Below are positions 40,464 through 52,330 of a DNA stretch of 64,000 nt, one piece after another. The translations under genes were made by a program, and so were the position numbers. The notes below the pieces were generated by a model, which worked only from the letters and a program-made list of their open reading frames with translations, searched no databases and was not told the origin of the DNA. Each line of letters opens with the position of its first letter. Within the stretch, counting starts at the first letter, position 1. Source of the DNA: Archilochus colubris (Eukaryota; Chordata; Aves; Apodiformes; Trochilidae); the NCBI GenBank assembly GCA_023079485.1, contig CM041084.1, positions 15,404,609 to 15,468,608 of the forward strand, read 5' to 3'.

Positions 40464-40802
40464 TCACTTTCCCACTGCTTTTTGTATACTGCTTGCACTA
40501 TTTAACTTTAAGGAGTCCAAAAGGCTTCTGATTGTTTCGCTTCCTATTCCTTTCACCCTGTTCTTCATCTTGCTGGGGTTACTTTTTCCAAATGGTATCA
40601 GTAGGGCTGCCAGTCCCCAGGGCTCTTTATTGATCATTCGCTGAGCTTTATCTTCCTTCTGTAAAATCCAGGCACTTTCTCTGGCCATAGCTACAAATTT
40701 CTCCAGCTGTGGCTGATTAACATTCTTGCTGATATTAAGGTCTTGTTCAAAGGGATTCCAGATATAAAGAGGAGACGACTCAGGTTTATTTACTTCCTTT
40801 CC
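40464..40802 (-). CDS. MTPAP: MTPAP coding exon 9 (C-terminus and stop)
   Basis: 339 nt including TGA at 40464-40466; acceptor CTGTCTGCAG. It encodes [40 protein letters not shown] and a basic tail ending SIQKAVGK. The end of the tail is less conserved than the rest, as usual for this family. Confidence 0.95.
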   Translation of the reverse strand, partial: GKEVNKPESSPLYIWNPFEQDLNISKNVNQPQLEKFVAMARESAWILQKEDKAQRMINKEPWGLAALLIPFGKSNPSKMKNRVKGIGSETIRSLLDSLKLNSASSIQKAVGK

Positions 40803-43800
40803 CTGCAGACAGTGCAAAGAAAAAGCCAAAGTTGCTTATATGAGTTATAGGCTGAGCAAATAACAAATCACTTGAATTAGCATTAGCAGTATTTTGACTT
40901 TCTGGAGAACTTTTTGAAAAAAAAAAGTTGCTATTAGTCAAGTTAATTTTCCTGTCAACCTGACCGTATGACTTCTGTTCTCTGAATCTTCTCAGTGGTG
41001 GTTTCATTGCCACATGCAGTTTAGATTTCTCTCAAGGCCAAGAACACACAGCTACAGCTTAACCTGTATTTTGGCCATTCTCCCATTTGCTTTTCCACAA
41101 ACCTCAGACCTCACTCATTGCAGCCTCCTACCTCCATTTGTGTATGAGCAGCATGAGTGTGTCACATTAACCTGCACAGCCCAGTCTGATAAACTAATAC
41201 AAGCACTGAAACTGTTCAAACCATTCCTTTCTCTGTGCTCATGAAAAGCTGCTGTAACAAAACAAGATAACTGCCTTGGCTCCCAGTTCAGTATGCCTTT
41301 TAAGTGCAGAGCTATTCAGGTTTTGGTCCACTTTTGGGCACTTAGGGTAGTACAACACAAGTTGTTGACAAAAATGTAGTTTGCTATTTAAATACACTTC
41401 CATCTTAGTGTTTATCAGTGCTACTTAGCTGACCTGCTGTGTATTACAGAACCTCTTCAAGCCTTACATTGAAAGCTCTAGCAGGAACTTCCCAGCTACT
41501 GTTAGTACAGGAAGCATCCAAGTACATGCTATATACTTTTGCCTCAGGGTCAAGAGGACTGACAAGTTAAACAGAAAAAGAGCAGCAGCACAGACATTTC
41601 CCCTCACTAGCTCAGGCTCCAACATGGGTCCTGCTTGCCTTTTTTAAGATTTAATGGCAAGCAAAAGCTATCCGGGTTAATGAATCAGTTTCTACAATCA
41701 GCCTGCAGTGGCAAAAAAGAGCTCTTATGTCAGTAATCCATAATACCGAAGCAGGAAACAGAACACAAGCAACAGTATTCACAGGGCAACACAGCTCTGA
41801 TATCTCCAATCCTTCAAGAAACCCAGCAGGAGCAGGTGTGAGTTAAAGTAGTTACATTTATATGCATTTCTGTTGTACTTGAATATATACACACAATAAA
41901 TTGCATGACTTAAACACACAAAATAAACCAAAGTGAAGGCACAAAATGATCAAGTTGCCTGTCATACTTACCAAGTTGTCAGTACATTTACAGCAGGCTG
42001 ATACAAACTGCATTAGGAAGCTCAAATTCCAAAACCAAGTTGAAGAACTTTGTTGTAAATTTTAATGCAGAAGCTGTGTGGGTCTGGACTCCCAGTTTTA
42101 AATGCAAATCCTGACAGCACACAGGGTCTGTCATAGATCTTTGCTATGATATATACATCATGACATTTAAAAAGTTTTCCTCTCACAGAAGCAAAATAGC
42201 TTCTACATTTTAAAACCATTTATTACAGGGCTGTCAAGAAAAATCATACAGCTTTAGCATCAGAGTCAGTGCTTTCCAACATCTCCTAGTAATGATATCA
42301 GAATGTTCTTAATGGAGGTGTGATTTGGGTCTGAGAGGAAAACTCTCTTCCTTCCATAGAAAGGACTCAGTTGCTGGACACAACCAATTTAAATGTACTT
42401 TGTATATACAATTTAAAATTACAGGAATTGTTGCTTAGCATATGTAGTTTGTCAAATGGCAGAATAGAAATTCAATTGATAATGATGAGAAATTAAAATT
42501 CATTTACCTTTCGGAGATTTATTGAATTCTTTCTGAAATCAAAGTTTCCAAAATATTCAAAAAATTCACCCAACAATACATCTAAGGAAAAGAAAACCAA
42601 CAGTTGTCAGTAACATGAAGTTTACTTTCAATATGCTCAGAAAAAAAATTTAAAAATCAATGAAAATTTACCTACCAACTGTTTCTGTGTTTTTTGTAAG
42701 TTTAATCTTCCTTAAATCACTAACAAATGAGCAATCACGGCCTCCAATTACAAGCTTGTCTTTTTGATCTGAAACAAAAAATGAAGGCATGATCTGAAGT
42801 GATAAACAATAAAAAGTCATTGAATTGTATTCAATAAAATTGAGATAACACTAAATTCAGACTGAATTCAATGAATGTGATCATATTAAGTAAACCAAAC
42901 CAGGAGTTCACAAATGAACTTTCAGGTTAAGAGTCACTTTATGCAGTTAAAGATCTAAAAGAAAAAAGTCTATGGGTGGGCAACGGAAAAGAAGCATGAG
43001 TAAAGGGTGTGGTTTTGAGAGCCTACAGGAACATGACATCTTAGTATCTCTGAAGCTAGTCCTTCTAAGTAACAAACCTATTATCTCTGCATACAGAGTT
43101 TTATTATGTCCTAAACAGCACAAATCTTTGTGATATTATCACAAATAATACCTACCTTTATCAGAAAAAAATCAGAGAACTACAAATATTCTTATAAAAT
43201 TTCAACATGTGTTTTTCATTTATGTTTAAAAACTCTAAAGAATTCAAAATGGAAATACTTAAACTGATTTTAAAACAACTGAACACAAGACACCTTTGTC
43301 TCTGCTCAAAGAGCTCAAAGTTTCCAAGCAGGCTTGTCAACAAGTAGAAGGCATGAGCAAAGAATCAAGAACTTGGAGTGTTATTCTCTATGCTTTCACT
43401 GATTTACTGAAAATAATGCACACTAAAAGCTACATATGAGATAGCCAGAACAGCTTGTTTGTGAAGATATAAGAGTTATTTGCAGGTGACATGAGCAGTC
43501 TCAAGTCTATTACAAATTGTAACAGAAAAATATAGCCTTCTATTTTAGACATTTGGTTCCTATAAAACAATATGCATCATTAGCAGTCTGCACAAAATCC
43601 TTAACAACTGCAGAGACACTTGAGACCGTGCAAGCCTTCTAAAAACCAAAATAAAAAAATAAACAAAAATCAGCCAGCAAAGGATCACTGAGCAAATAAA
43701 TGATTTTTAATTACCTCAAAGTAGAATTTAGTACTATATTGAAAACAAACTGTTTTGCTTTTAAAAATGTATTATTTTCAATAACAACAACTAACAAGTA

Positions 43801-46800
43801 AAACTTCCATACTCCATCAAATTTAAAGCCCACATAATAGGCATTAGTATTTGAGAGCATGAAGAAATTGCTTGGTGTTATAGATCCCTTTAGAGAAAGC
43901 AAATGTGAAATTACTTCAATAAGCACATAAGCAGCTGTCCATACCTGCCAGTTCTTTCAGTTGGTCTAGTGTTGGAATGATAGGTGGTGATCTCTTTTGC
44001 AGAAAAAACATGACCATCATGGTCAGAGAGAAGTTTGTAATCCAGGTACCAGGAACACTGTTTGTAAGTCCATGAACACGGGCCCAACACCGTACACTGA
44101 ACACCAGCGCTCTCACACGGGGATCCAGAGAGCCATAGATATACAAGAGTTCTGAACTTTTTATAGCAATGCTGAAGAACAAATGAAAAGTTAAAGACAT
44201 ATAAATAATTAGAGAACTGCAAAGTACTAGGCTCAGTGTTTATTGTTCAAGCCCTAAGGCATCAGTAATAAGGGAACTGGGTATCCATTAAAAAAAAAAA
44301 ACATCTAAATTTTAAGCATTTAGAAAGACAGAAGCGGACGCCTGAAATTGTCCAGAATGAAATGTCTGGCAGTCTTCCATAGTAAGAAGGAGCCAGTTAT
44401 GGGTAAACAGTAATATTGCATTTGCACTGTTTCTTGTTTCCTTGTTCCACATCACAGTGGGAGAAAACATAACCAAAAATCCACCATCAACTACTCAGAC
44501 GTGAAACTATGCAGAACCAAAGCAAAAACCACAATTTAGCCACAATTGCCTTTGAGGTACATTAGCTAACACCTCTATCCTAATATATAATAAAATACAA
44601 CTAAAACTCCTACAACTTTGATCTAAAAGGTAATAAAACACTGCACCAAAAATATGTGAAGTGCAGAAACACAATGAATCTGCAAAACAATTCAATTTGG
44701 TAATTTTCAAATTACTGATGTTTGGTCCTGCTGAAAAAAACCAAACAACTAATCTGAGGGGATAAAGGTTTTCCGATGGATTAGTTTTTGATCTGCTTCA
44801 TCATATGGTCATAGAAACATTTATGAAAGTCTACAAATCAGAGGGCAAGAATAAGCAGAAAAAAAATGTTAGCATGGTTTGAAAGCAAAATTTACTTTAG
44901 GATCAGTTTTAGTCTGAAGTGCCTGTTGAACTGCAGTTGCAGGAGTTCTTACTCCTAATCTTGCACTGAATTTTTCTAAAAATCCACTATGGCATTTTGG
45001 AGAAGTTTACCATGTCAGTGTTTTGTACCACCTGGACTTCTGAAATTTCAACTGTGAAGTGCTTCCCTGTGTCCACAGAGGTTATTACTTCAAATGATAA
45101 GACAACATACACAGTCACAACCAGCCACACATTCAGCAGAGGATTATAAATTTGCACAGAACTGCATGCTGACCTTCACTGTGGCTATATATACAAGATA
45201 AATTTGATTTGCTCAGTACTGTCTTAAAAATTCCTGCATACCCTGAAACAGAACTTTGGGTAATTCAGAAAATTCAGTCTAGGACTTGACTGTAGCTAAT
45301 GGAGGAAAATTACAAAATCTGCACTGAAAGTTGGATAAAAAGTATTCTGAAAGAAACCCACCCATATTTTACTATTCCCTTACAATAATTAAAAGGGCTA
45401 GTAACTATTTTTCAATTATGTTTCCTTATGCGAGGGCCATGGATGTATACTGGATTAAGGTGGATATTTCTTAAAATGTGACAGCAAAACAAATTACATG
45501 CTTCACTATCAACCAAATATGAACAAGCTGGAAAAGGAAAAACAGATGCAAAAGGCTGTATTTCTAAGAAGCCTGCTCCCTCTGTTGGGCACTGCTGTGC
45601 AAGGTCCTAAAATGACAGTAACAGTGACTTAATTTAGCATTCAAAGTACCTTGCAAGCAAGTAGGTGTATGCAGGCACTTGAGAATCAAAAAAAGTACAT
45701 CAAAACAACTAGAAGCCTAGGCTCTGAAAATTAACACAATGGAGCTGCTTAATACAAAAGTCAACACAATCAACAGCATCAGCACAATCAACCGAAGGCT
45801 CTGCATATACCCATATATACCATGTATTTGAAGGGAAGTAATGACTGACAATGCCTTCTTTCAGTGCCTTATAACCCAACCTTATTATATAAAATGGTTT
45901 TAAAGTCTTCAGTTTCAGCTAGCAAGTATTTCTTATACTGGAGAATGATGCCTTAAACACATTAAAACCTAAGATCTAGAAGTCAAAAATATCCTTTTAC
46001 TGTCAAAGCCAACACTCACGTGTGTTAAGAATACAGAAAGGAGCAGATTAAACAATTTTCATTACAGGTCTGCAGAACATAAGGACATCAGTATTCTTCC
46101 CAAACTTTTTAAACCATATCTCACCTGTTGCTCACTGACAGATCACACTGGAATCCTGTTGGTTGATGGGAAAACTTCACCAGTGGGCAACGAGCATTGA
46201 GTATCTTCTGTACTCCCGTGCATCCAGGACCAAAATTATCAAGGCAGTCACCAATCACAGAAAGAATTTTCTGAGTTGCTAATCTTTCACTTGGTAATTT
46301 TTTCATTTGATACTCCATTTCAAAGGGACCTTTTTTCTAATACAAAATTTTAAAAGTAACTATTAGTTCTGGAACCAGAGACATTTAAAAAAGTACACTA
46401 ATTTGCAAATGAGTGTGTACAATGAGAGACTGGAAGACAAGAATTATTCAAAGCAGCCCACAGAATTTTAAAAAGATAAAAACCTATTGCTGTCTCTCTT
46501 ACATACTTTTTTCAGTGGCTCAATTTTTCCCACTTAATAGTGAACAACTTTCTGTGAAGTTACTTGTTCACATGAGGGTATAACACTACTACATCTAACT
46601 ATTGCCTGAAGTAATTCTGGAATTCCTGAGAGAGCATGTATGTGCTGACTGAAAAGCATACAGTTACATTAAAAAGAAGGGAAAAAAACCCACATCACAA
46701 CTGATTTCAAATCACTATTAATTCCATTTCAAATCCTCAAAGAGAAATGCATTAATAGTGAATTAAGTAGCAGTGTAAAAGAAAATGTCTTTTTCATTTA

Positions 46801-49800
46801 AGAAAAAAGGACTACATAAATAGCTTAATCCTTCAAAATGATGAAGTTTTTACAACACTTAAAATAATTACTTCAGATCATAGAATTATAGAATCATAGA
46901 AAGGGTTGGGTTGGAAGGGCTCTTCAAAAGTCATCTAGTTCAATTTACATAACATCAGACGTGAACTTTCCTGTAGGTTTTTGAATTCTGAGTTGTCAGA
47001 TTTGTATTCTATACCTCAATAAAATAACTTCATACCTATAAAATTTATCTTCTCTTAATAGTCTCTCTCTGGTTTTATGCCTCAGCTAATTTTGCTCATT
47101 AATCCAATACTTGGCACTGATTTATCCTCCTTGGAATGTGTCATGGGTAAACGCATGTTAGACAAAAAGCATTACACAGTGACCTAACTACTTTGAGACA
47201 TAAGAGGAAGTTACTTTTGCTGTCACCAGGTTAGTGCAAAGAAAACATGAACTCGCAGACAGGTGAAACAATTCAGAAGTTATGGACCTTGCAACCTCTC
47301 TCACAAACACACTTCAGGTGCTGAAATTCTGAGTTGCTCTGGCAACAACTGAGGTGACTGCTCCTGCTCTCCTTTTGCCAACATTTCTCCAGCCAGCACG
47401 TGTGTTTGAACATACCAAAGGCTTTTTTGTAATGATAAAACAGACACTCATCAGACACTCACACATGCACACATTCTTATTTGTGTCTTCATATATGTAC
47501 CCCACTACATAATTCAGTAACTCTCCTGTAGCATGAATTCAGCTTTTTAAACTAAGGAGAAAAACTTGACAACCCTCCCTAAATGCATATGCACACACAC
47601 ATGCAGAAAATTATGCCTCAGAACATGGGGGACCTTAAAAATCAACACGAAGCTTTAAAAAAGCATGGATGAAAACAAACAGTTCCAGAGAAGAACAGCC
47701 AACAGTAGGATGGGATGGTCTTACATTGCTGAACCAGTTTCAGAGGATGAGGGTTTTTCAACACTGAAATTCACCTTGACAGTAAAAAAAAAACCTATGA
47801 AAACACCAAATCATCATCTTCCTATTGCCAGAAAGATCTCTTTCATGTCACATCCAGTTTTTAAAAAAACATTCAAAGGTCTAAATATTCAAATAAACTT
47901 GTTCACAGTCTATAGTATGAACTACTGCACTACCTACATATAAATAAACTGATTCCTGGGTGTGAAACAGCCAATGAGCTGCTCTGTTGAAGAAGCACAA
48001 GACTGGAGACGTGTGACATAATCTTACCATTGCTGTAGCATGTTTTTCTGTAATCCTGAAGTCCAGAAACATGTCCACATCACATCCCAATTTGCCAAAG
48101 GTGTTGACTGAAGAGCCAAATGGCTTTACTGTGCTGTCTGGAAAATACGCACGGGCGAAATCCCGAACCAGGGAACAGGCCAGGAATCGGAGCCTGATAT
48201 TTTCCTCTGTAAGTTGATACTCATTCAGGAGAATATACATCTGACTGCTTACCTAGTTATGAAAGTGAACACTGTAAAAATACAATTACACACCTATCTG
48301 GTAACATATATTTTGATCTACTTAATATAATTGCAATTAGAATTTTCTTTATATCAAACAGGTTTATTTCTTACAGAAATACTTTTTTTAAAATTAAAAT
48401 TACTAAAGTATTTCTTCCATGTCGAACCATTCACACAAAATTCTAACAGAAATCACTTTTTTTCAAAATAGAAATAAATTGTTTTATAAGTTATACACGG
48501 CCACCTGCAAATCTCAAATGGATGTGGTTCATTTTTAATTGAGAAATCCAGAAAGTTTTACTTACACTGTCTGCAAGACAAAGCTTATGAATGAGCTCTT
48601 TCACTGGAATGTGAGACTGAGGAGAGAGGTGAAGTGGTGTCTCCTCAGCAGCTTGACGCACTGGGTTTTTCAGCGTGAATGTAAAGAGTCTGGATTTAAA
48701 TGGGACAACATGATGCTCTGCAGCACTTGGGATTTCAATTGCATCCTGCAATGAGGCTATGCTGTTCTTTTCTGAAAATTCTATTAAAGCATGGATTCCC
48801 TAAAACATTAGAATGGAAATAGACAGGGTTAGACAAATGCAAACAAACCTTGAACTGATTGTACTGATATTATTCAGATGTTCCTGCAAGTACTGAGACA
48901 GTCCTGAAGATGTAAGCCAAATTCTGTAGCTCAATGCTTTTCAGACACTTGTCCACAATAAGTCAAAAACGTTTACAGTATGCTATTCTTGGCAGTAAAC
49001 ACTAAAAATAATAGTTGTAAAATGTATTTATCTTCACAAGCTCAAGAAACATCTTAAAAGTCAGCTCTACTGCTAGAAAAATGAACATTACTACATAAAA
49101 GTTTCAAAGATGTGAGAAACAGCTTGCTAGCTATCCCTTTGAGAAGATGTTGCTTACTGACTTTTGAATAAAATTCTGTTGCTCAGCAATTTTTAAACAT
49201 TAAAAAAGAGAAAAACTAATTTAATAATCTAATTCCATGTAATTTGCTTAACTTGTACATATAAAGACTTGAGCAAATGCTAGTATTTATTTTTCTAAGT
49301 CTAGACTTGAATTTACATTGTTAATTACTTACACGATTTTCAAAAAAAAAATGACTCTTAATGTTTCCATGAGTGGATAAATACTGCAGTAACTTTTTTT
49401 CATTAAGTTTTGGTGGGCACTTAATTAAAACAGTCCTTTCTGCTTGCTCCGATCGTTCTGTTTGAACCTCAGTGAATGTCTTCTTTCTGGTACTGACTTC
49501 AGCATCTGTTAGAAGGAAAGAACATCAGGGGTTTATATAAAGAAAAAATATTTAACATTGATTTTAGTACACTTAATTTCTTCCTCTGGATTGAACAACT
49601 GAACAAAGGTTTGTCCTGGCTCTCTAAAAGGGCTTCAGCAAAAGATGAAACAATGAAGAATGAATGAAAGACACAAACACGAGTGCTTCTCTCACAAATG
49701 CATACATCTCTAGGTATAAGGAATAGGAAACGTAGGAAAAAAAAATACTGCCTCCCCTGGTGCCACAGGAGGCTTGACAAGACAAGGCATCTTTGCTCTC

Positions 49801-51936
49801 CTTTGATTTGCTCTTCACTGTGAGCAGAAAGTTGGACTCTACATACGAGTCTGGAAATACCAAGCTGAAATGAAAATATAATCTCTTTTAGCTACCAAAA
49901 AACCACTTTCACCTTTAGAATAATTTAAGACTTGCTTATTTTTACAGCTCATCACCTTCTTTTACAGTAAACTCCTACTCAAAATTCTCACTGAATACTA
50001 TGCTTCCATCTACTCTACTACAATAAAACCACAGATCAGTTACCTCTCACCACACTACTGGCAATCTATATTGCTGCTGACAGCCTACAGAATTACCATG
50101 GAAATCAGACATGCTGGAACATCCAGAAACACATAAACTTTATTCTTGATTGCATAAAGGAAAAGGGGCCATGTCCCAGATTTTTAAATCATACTGACTT
50201 TCCCCTAAGTTTCAAACTAATCCATTGACCACATGACACTACCAGAGCCCATGAAGCTGCTCCCTCTTGATACTGCCATTCATAACTCAGCCTGAGAAGA
50301 TGAAAAGTGAATTTCCCTGCAGCTACTGCCTGCTACTGAAACATTCAATGAAGAGCCAGCTCTCCATTCTATGTTTTTGCTCCGGAGGCACCCACAGGAT
50401 ATTGTGGCCTTAAGAAAATCTTAATTATCACCCAATTACACTTCTTAGCATTCAGTTTTTTTTTCAAAAAATAATTCCTTTTACAAGTTTATTGTGTACC
50501 ACACAAGTTTGTAAATAATAAATACCCAGAGCAGTTATTCCAACAGCTCAGTTTTATATAGCAGTTTTCATCAGAAGACCAAAGCAGCACTTTATGAAGA
50601 TGATAAATATCTTGGTTTTTGTAAGGGCAGAGAAGCATGACTGAGATGGATGAAGAACAAGTCTCGTGGACAAGTGATACAATCAGGAGGTGAACCCAGA
50701 TCTTCTAATTCCCACAGCTCTCTGCATTAGGTCAGAGTGGCTTTGTGATTCTTGCCTGACTTACATGCTTAGTTACTATAGCTGAAGACATGCTCTGGCA
50801 TCTCTTCCTGGCTCTGCTGTCATTTGCAGTGTGAGCACAGCACAAACGTAGATGATCACATACAAGTGGTGGTTATAAGCATGGCAAGCAGACAACTCTG
50901 TAGTCTCCCCTATTCCATACATTTCCAGTTAGTGCAAGAGTTTCACTATCATTCTAAACATGTACACACACCAGTGCTCCTGCTGGAAGAAACAGCTCTG
51001 TCCCTCCACAAAGTGCTTGCTCATAATGTAATAGTAACTCTGTCCTGCCTGCTGATGCTAATGTCAGCATCCACACAGTCCCAGGTGAGACCAATGGCCA
51101 AATTTATACACCAAAACAAGAATTATGAACTGGAGTTGGGAACTGTTCTTTAATACAGTTAACTATATATTTGCTATTACAAGGATATGAACTGCAAAAG
51201 ACTGTTGATTTTGTCAAATTGTGAGAATACAGTCTGATCTTCTTTCTTAAAAAAAAAAAAAAAAAAAAAGTTACTACTTGATGTTTTTCAGGCTCTGAAA
51301 CATTAACACAAGAAGCACAGGTCTGAGGCTGACAGGTGCCTAAACTGTAAGCTACAGGGTGCACCCAGGCTACAGCAATCGACACGGACACTGCACCAGT
51401 TCTTGGCTTGTGCTAGAGACGGCAACAACCAAAACTTCTCCGATGTCCCCCTAAGGAATAACCACCATCACCCCATTCACCTCTAGTTGACATCTGAAGT
51501 TTAATAAACTAAGCCCTAAGCAACGTGAGCGGATTTTGTTGTCCTGGGCTGCACCCTGAGCCTAGGGTCGGGACAGCATCGAGCACCCTGGCTGTGGCTC
51601 CCCGGAACGCCGCTACAGCCCTACGGGCAGCTCCCCCGCACACACTGCACCCGGCCGCTCCGCTCTCCAGGCCCTCCTCCGGGTTCATCACCCGCCCCGC
51701 CCCGGGAGAAACCGCCGGGCCGCCCCGCTACCACACGGCGGCCCGGCCCGGCGATCCCTACCTTCACCCGCCTCCTCAGCGCCGGCTGCCTGCGGTGACC
51801 TCTGCACGGCGGCGCCGGAGGAGCCGAGGCGGGCCTGCTCGGGGGGCTGCCCGCAGCCACCGCTCCCCGCCGGGCCGGGAAGGCACAGGCGGCCCCGCAG
51901 CAGGGACAGAGCCCGCCCGCCCGCGCGGTGCGCCAT
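40464..51936 (-). CDS. MTPAP: MTPAP, mitochondrial poly(A) RNA polymerase (complete, nine coding exons)
   Basis: Non-canonical poly(A) polymerase of the DNA polymerase beta-like nucleotidyltransferase family; in vertebrates it adds A tails to mitochondrial mRNAs in the matrix. Exons read on the minus strand: 51936-51762, 49505-49333, 48799-48566, 48240-48028, 46336-46125, 44171-43945, 42768-42676, 42581-42508, 40802-40464. All introns are GT-AG and phases agree; the sum is 1,740 nt, 579 residues plus TGA, against about 582 in human. Visible features: a basic, Ala/Gly/Arg-rich N-terminus fitting a mitochondrial targeting peptide; an RNA-binding-like region (exons 2-3); the nucleotidyltransferase signature [18 protein letters not shown] with catalytic Asp248 and Asp250; the third Asp at about 330 (GFQCDL); the conserved VFSVRCWAR and [10 protein letters not shown] blocks; and a C-terminal [10 protein letters not shown] motif. 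The start codon has G at -3 and +4. Exon ends were placed by eye from homology. Confidence 0.96.
42508..42581 (-). CDS. MTPAP: MTPAP coding exon 8
   Basis: 74 nt, phase 1 to phase 0, acceptor TTTCCTTAG, donor AAG|GTAAAT. It encodes [20 protein letters not shown], part of the PAP-associated domain. The intron between exons 7 and 8 is only about 94 bp (42,582-42,675), the shortest in the gene. Confidence 0.94.
42676..42768 (-). CDS. MTPAP: MTPAP coding exon 7
   Basis: 93 nt, phase 1 at both ends, acceptor TTGTTTCAG, donor GTAGGT. It encodes a short segment with [20 protein letters not shown], matching the NCTFVRDL region of human MTPAP. It is too short to stand out as an open frame and was placed from the flanking exons and phase. 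Confidence 0.92.
43945..44171 (-). CDS. MTPAP: MTPAP coding exon 6
   Basis: 227 nt, phase 2 to phase 1, acceptor TTCTTCAG, donor GTATGG. It encodes [37 protein letters not shown] and [16 protein letters not shown], the conserved central domain of TUTase/ncPAP enzymes that contacts the nucleotide. Confidence 0.96.
46125..46336 (-). CDS. MTPAP: MTPAP coding exon 5 (third catalytic Asp)
   Basis: 212 nt, phase 0 to phase 2. It contains [38 protein letters not shown] and GFQCDL; the last holds the third catalytic aspartate (about residue 330). The acceptor is TTGTATTAG and the donor GTGAGA. Confidence 0.96.
46337..48027 (-). other. MTPAP intron between exons 4 and 5
   Basis: About 1.7 kb of AT-rich intron. 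The only recognisable content is a short CR1 tail near 46.9 kb, listed separately. An open frame on the plus strand at 47,665-47,943 has no recognisable similarity. Confidence 0.85.
46876..46965 (-). mobile_element. CR1 LINE tail fragment in MTPAP intron
   Basis: Starts 'catagaattatagaatcata', then 'gggttgggttggaagggctc' and 'gtcatctagttcaa': the reverse complement of the CR1 3' terminus with remains of the octamer tail. Only about 90 bp is recognisable. It lies in the same orientation as the gene. Confidence 0.88.
48028..48240 (-). CDS. MTPAP: MTPAP coding exon 4 (nucleotidyltransferase signature)
   Basis: 213 nt, phase 0 at both ends, acceptor CAG at 48241-48243, donor GTAAGA. It carries the G-S motif and two of the three metal-binding aspartates in [18 protein letters not shown] (Asp248 and Asp250 of the assembled protein). 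This is the most diagnostic exon of the gene. Confidence 0.97.
48566..48799 (-). CDS. MTPAP: MTPAP coding exon 3
   Basis: 234 nt, phase 0 at both ends (acceptor TTTTAG, donor GTAAGT). It encodes 78 residues including [20 protein letters not shown] and [15 protein letters not shown], the second half of the RNA-binding-like domain and the linker to the catalytic domain. Confidence 0.93.
49333..49505 (-). CDS. MTPAP: MTPAP coding exon 2
   Basis: The acceptor TTCTAACAG at 49506 and donor GTAAGT at 49332 bound a phase 1 to phase 0 exon. It encodes a segment containing [20 protein letters not shown] and [13 protein letters not shown], matching the start of the RNA-binding-like domain of vertebrate MTPAP. 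Confidence 0.93.
49506..51761 (-). other. MTPAP intron 1
   Basis: About 2.26 kb, the largest intron of the gene. It contains an A-run of 21 at about 51,249-51,269 (plus strand) and otherwise no repeat or exon I can recognise. The promoter-proximal end becomes GC-rich from about 51.53 kb. Confidence 0.85.
51762..51936 (-). CDS. MTPAP: MTPAP coding exon 1 (start codon and targeting peptide)
   Basis: The ATG at 51936 opens a 58-codon segment beginning [20 protein letters not shown]. It is rich in Arg, Leu, Ala and Gly and almost without acidic residues at first, as expected of a mitochondrial targeting peptide. The donor is AAG|GTAGGG, phase 1. A second GT lies a few bases upstream (GCGG|GTGAAG), but only the chosen donor joins in frame to exon 2 to give the conserved sequence. 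The exon lies in a CpG island and its protein sequence is poorly conserved, so start and end rest on frame and context. Confidence 0.85.
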
Positions 51937-51971
51937 TACCGGGCAGGCAGCGCGGCGCCGGCAGCACCATC

Positions 51972-51983
51972 CGCGCAGGCGCC
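51972..51983. promoter_or_regulatory. NRF-1-like site
   Basis: CGCGCAGGCGCC resembles the palindromic NRF-1 consensus (YGCGCAYGCGCR), with a mismatch at the central Y and at the last base. It lies 36 bp upstream of the MTPAP ATG. NRF-1 drives many nuclear genes for mitochondrial RNA metabolism, so the placement is sensible, but the match is imperfect. Confidence 0.4.
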
Positions 51984-52330
51984 GGCGGTCGCGTTGGACG
52001 GCGCCTGACGAGGCTCAGCATTCCTCCGTCTGGCGCGGAGGGGCTCCTCTGGGCACCGCGGAGCCTCTGGGTTACGGGCGCTACGTTTCCCGGGGCGGGA
52101 AGAGCAGGTTGTACCGCCCAAGTGTGTGGAAACGGGCAGCTGCCTCCGGCATGAGGGAGCAAACCTATCCGATCCGGCACAGCCCGGCCCGGTCCTAGGC
52201 GCCTAGGTGCGGGAGGAGCCTTCCCGATGTGAGGAAGCATCCAGTGGCGGGCCCGGTGGCAACCTCTGCTGTGAGCCCTCCCAGCCGGGGCAGGACCCTG
52301 GTGGTCATGGAGGTGAACCTGAAGGGGAAA

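Larger units (their letters stand above)
40803..46124 (-). other. MTPAP introns flanking exons 6, 7 and 8
   Basis: Non-coding parts of this interval are the introns 40,803-42,507, 42,582-42,675, 42,769-43,944 and 44,172-46,124. All are AT-rich with many A-runs, without a recognisable mobile element or RNA gene. Confidence 0.8.
51530..52330. promoter_or_regulatory. CpG island, MTPAP promoter
   Basis: A GC- and CpG-rich stretch surrounding the MTPAP start codon in an otherwise AT-rich area. It spans exon 1 and roughly 400 bp upstream. No TATA box is seen, fitting a housekeeping-type promoter for a mitochondrial maintenance gene. Confidence 0.85.

Noticed and set aside
51525..52154. 209-codon plus-strand open frame over the MTPAP promoter
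   Set aside because: Antisense to MTPAP exon 1 in a CpG island; low-complexity translation without similarity.
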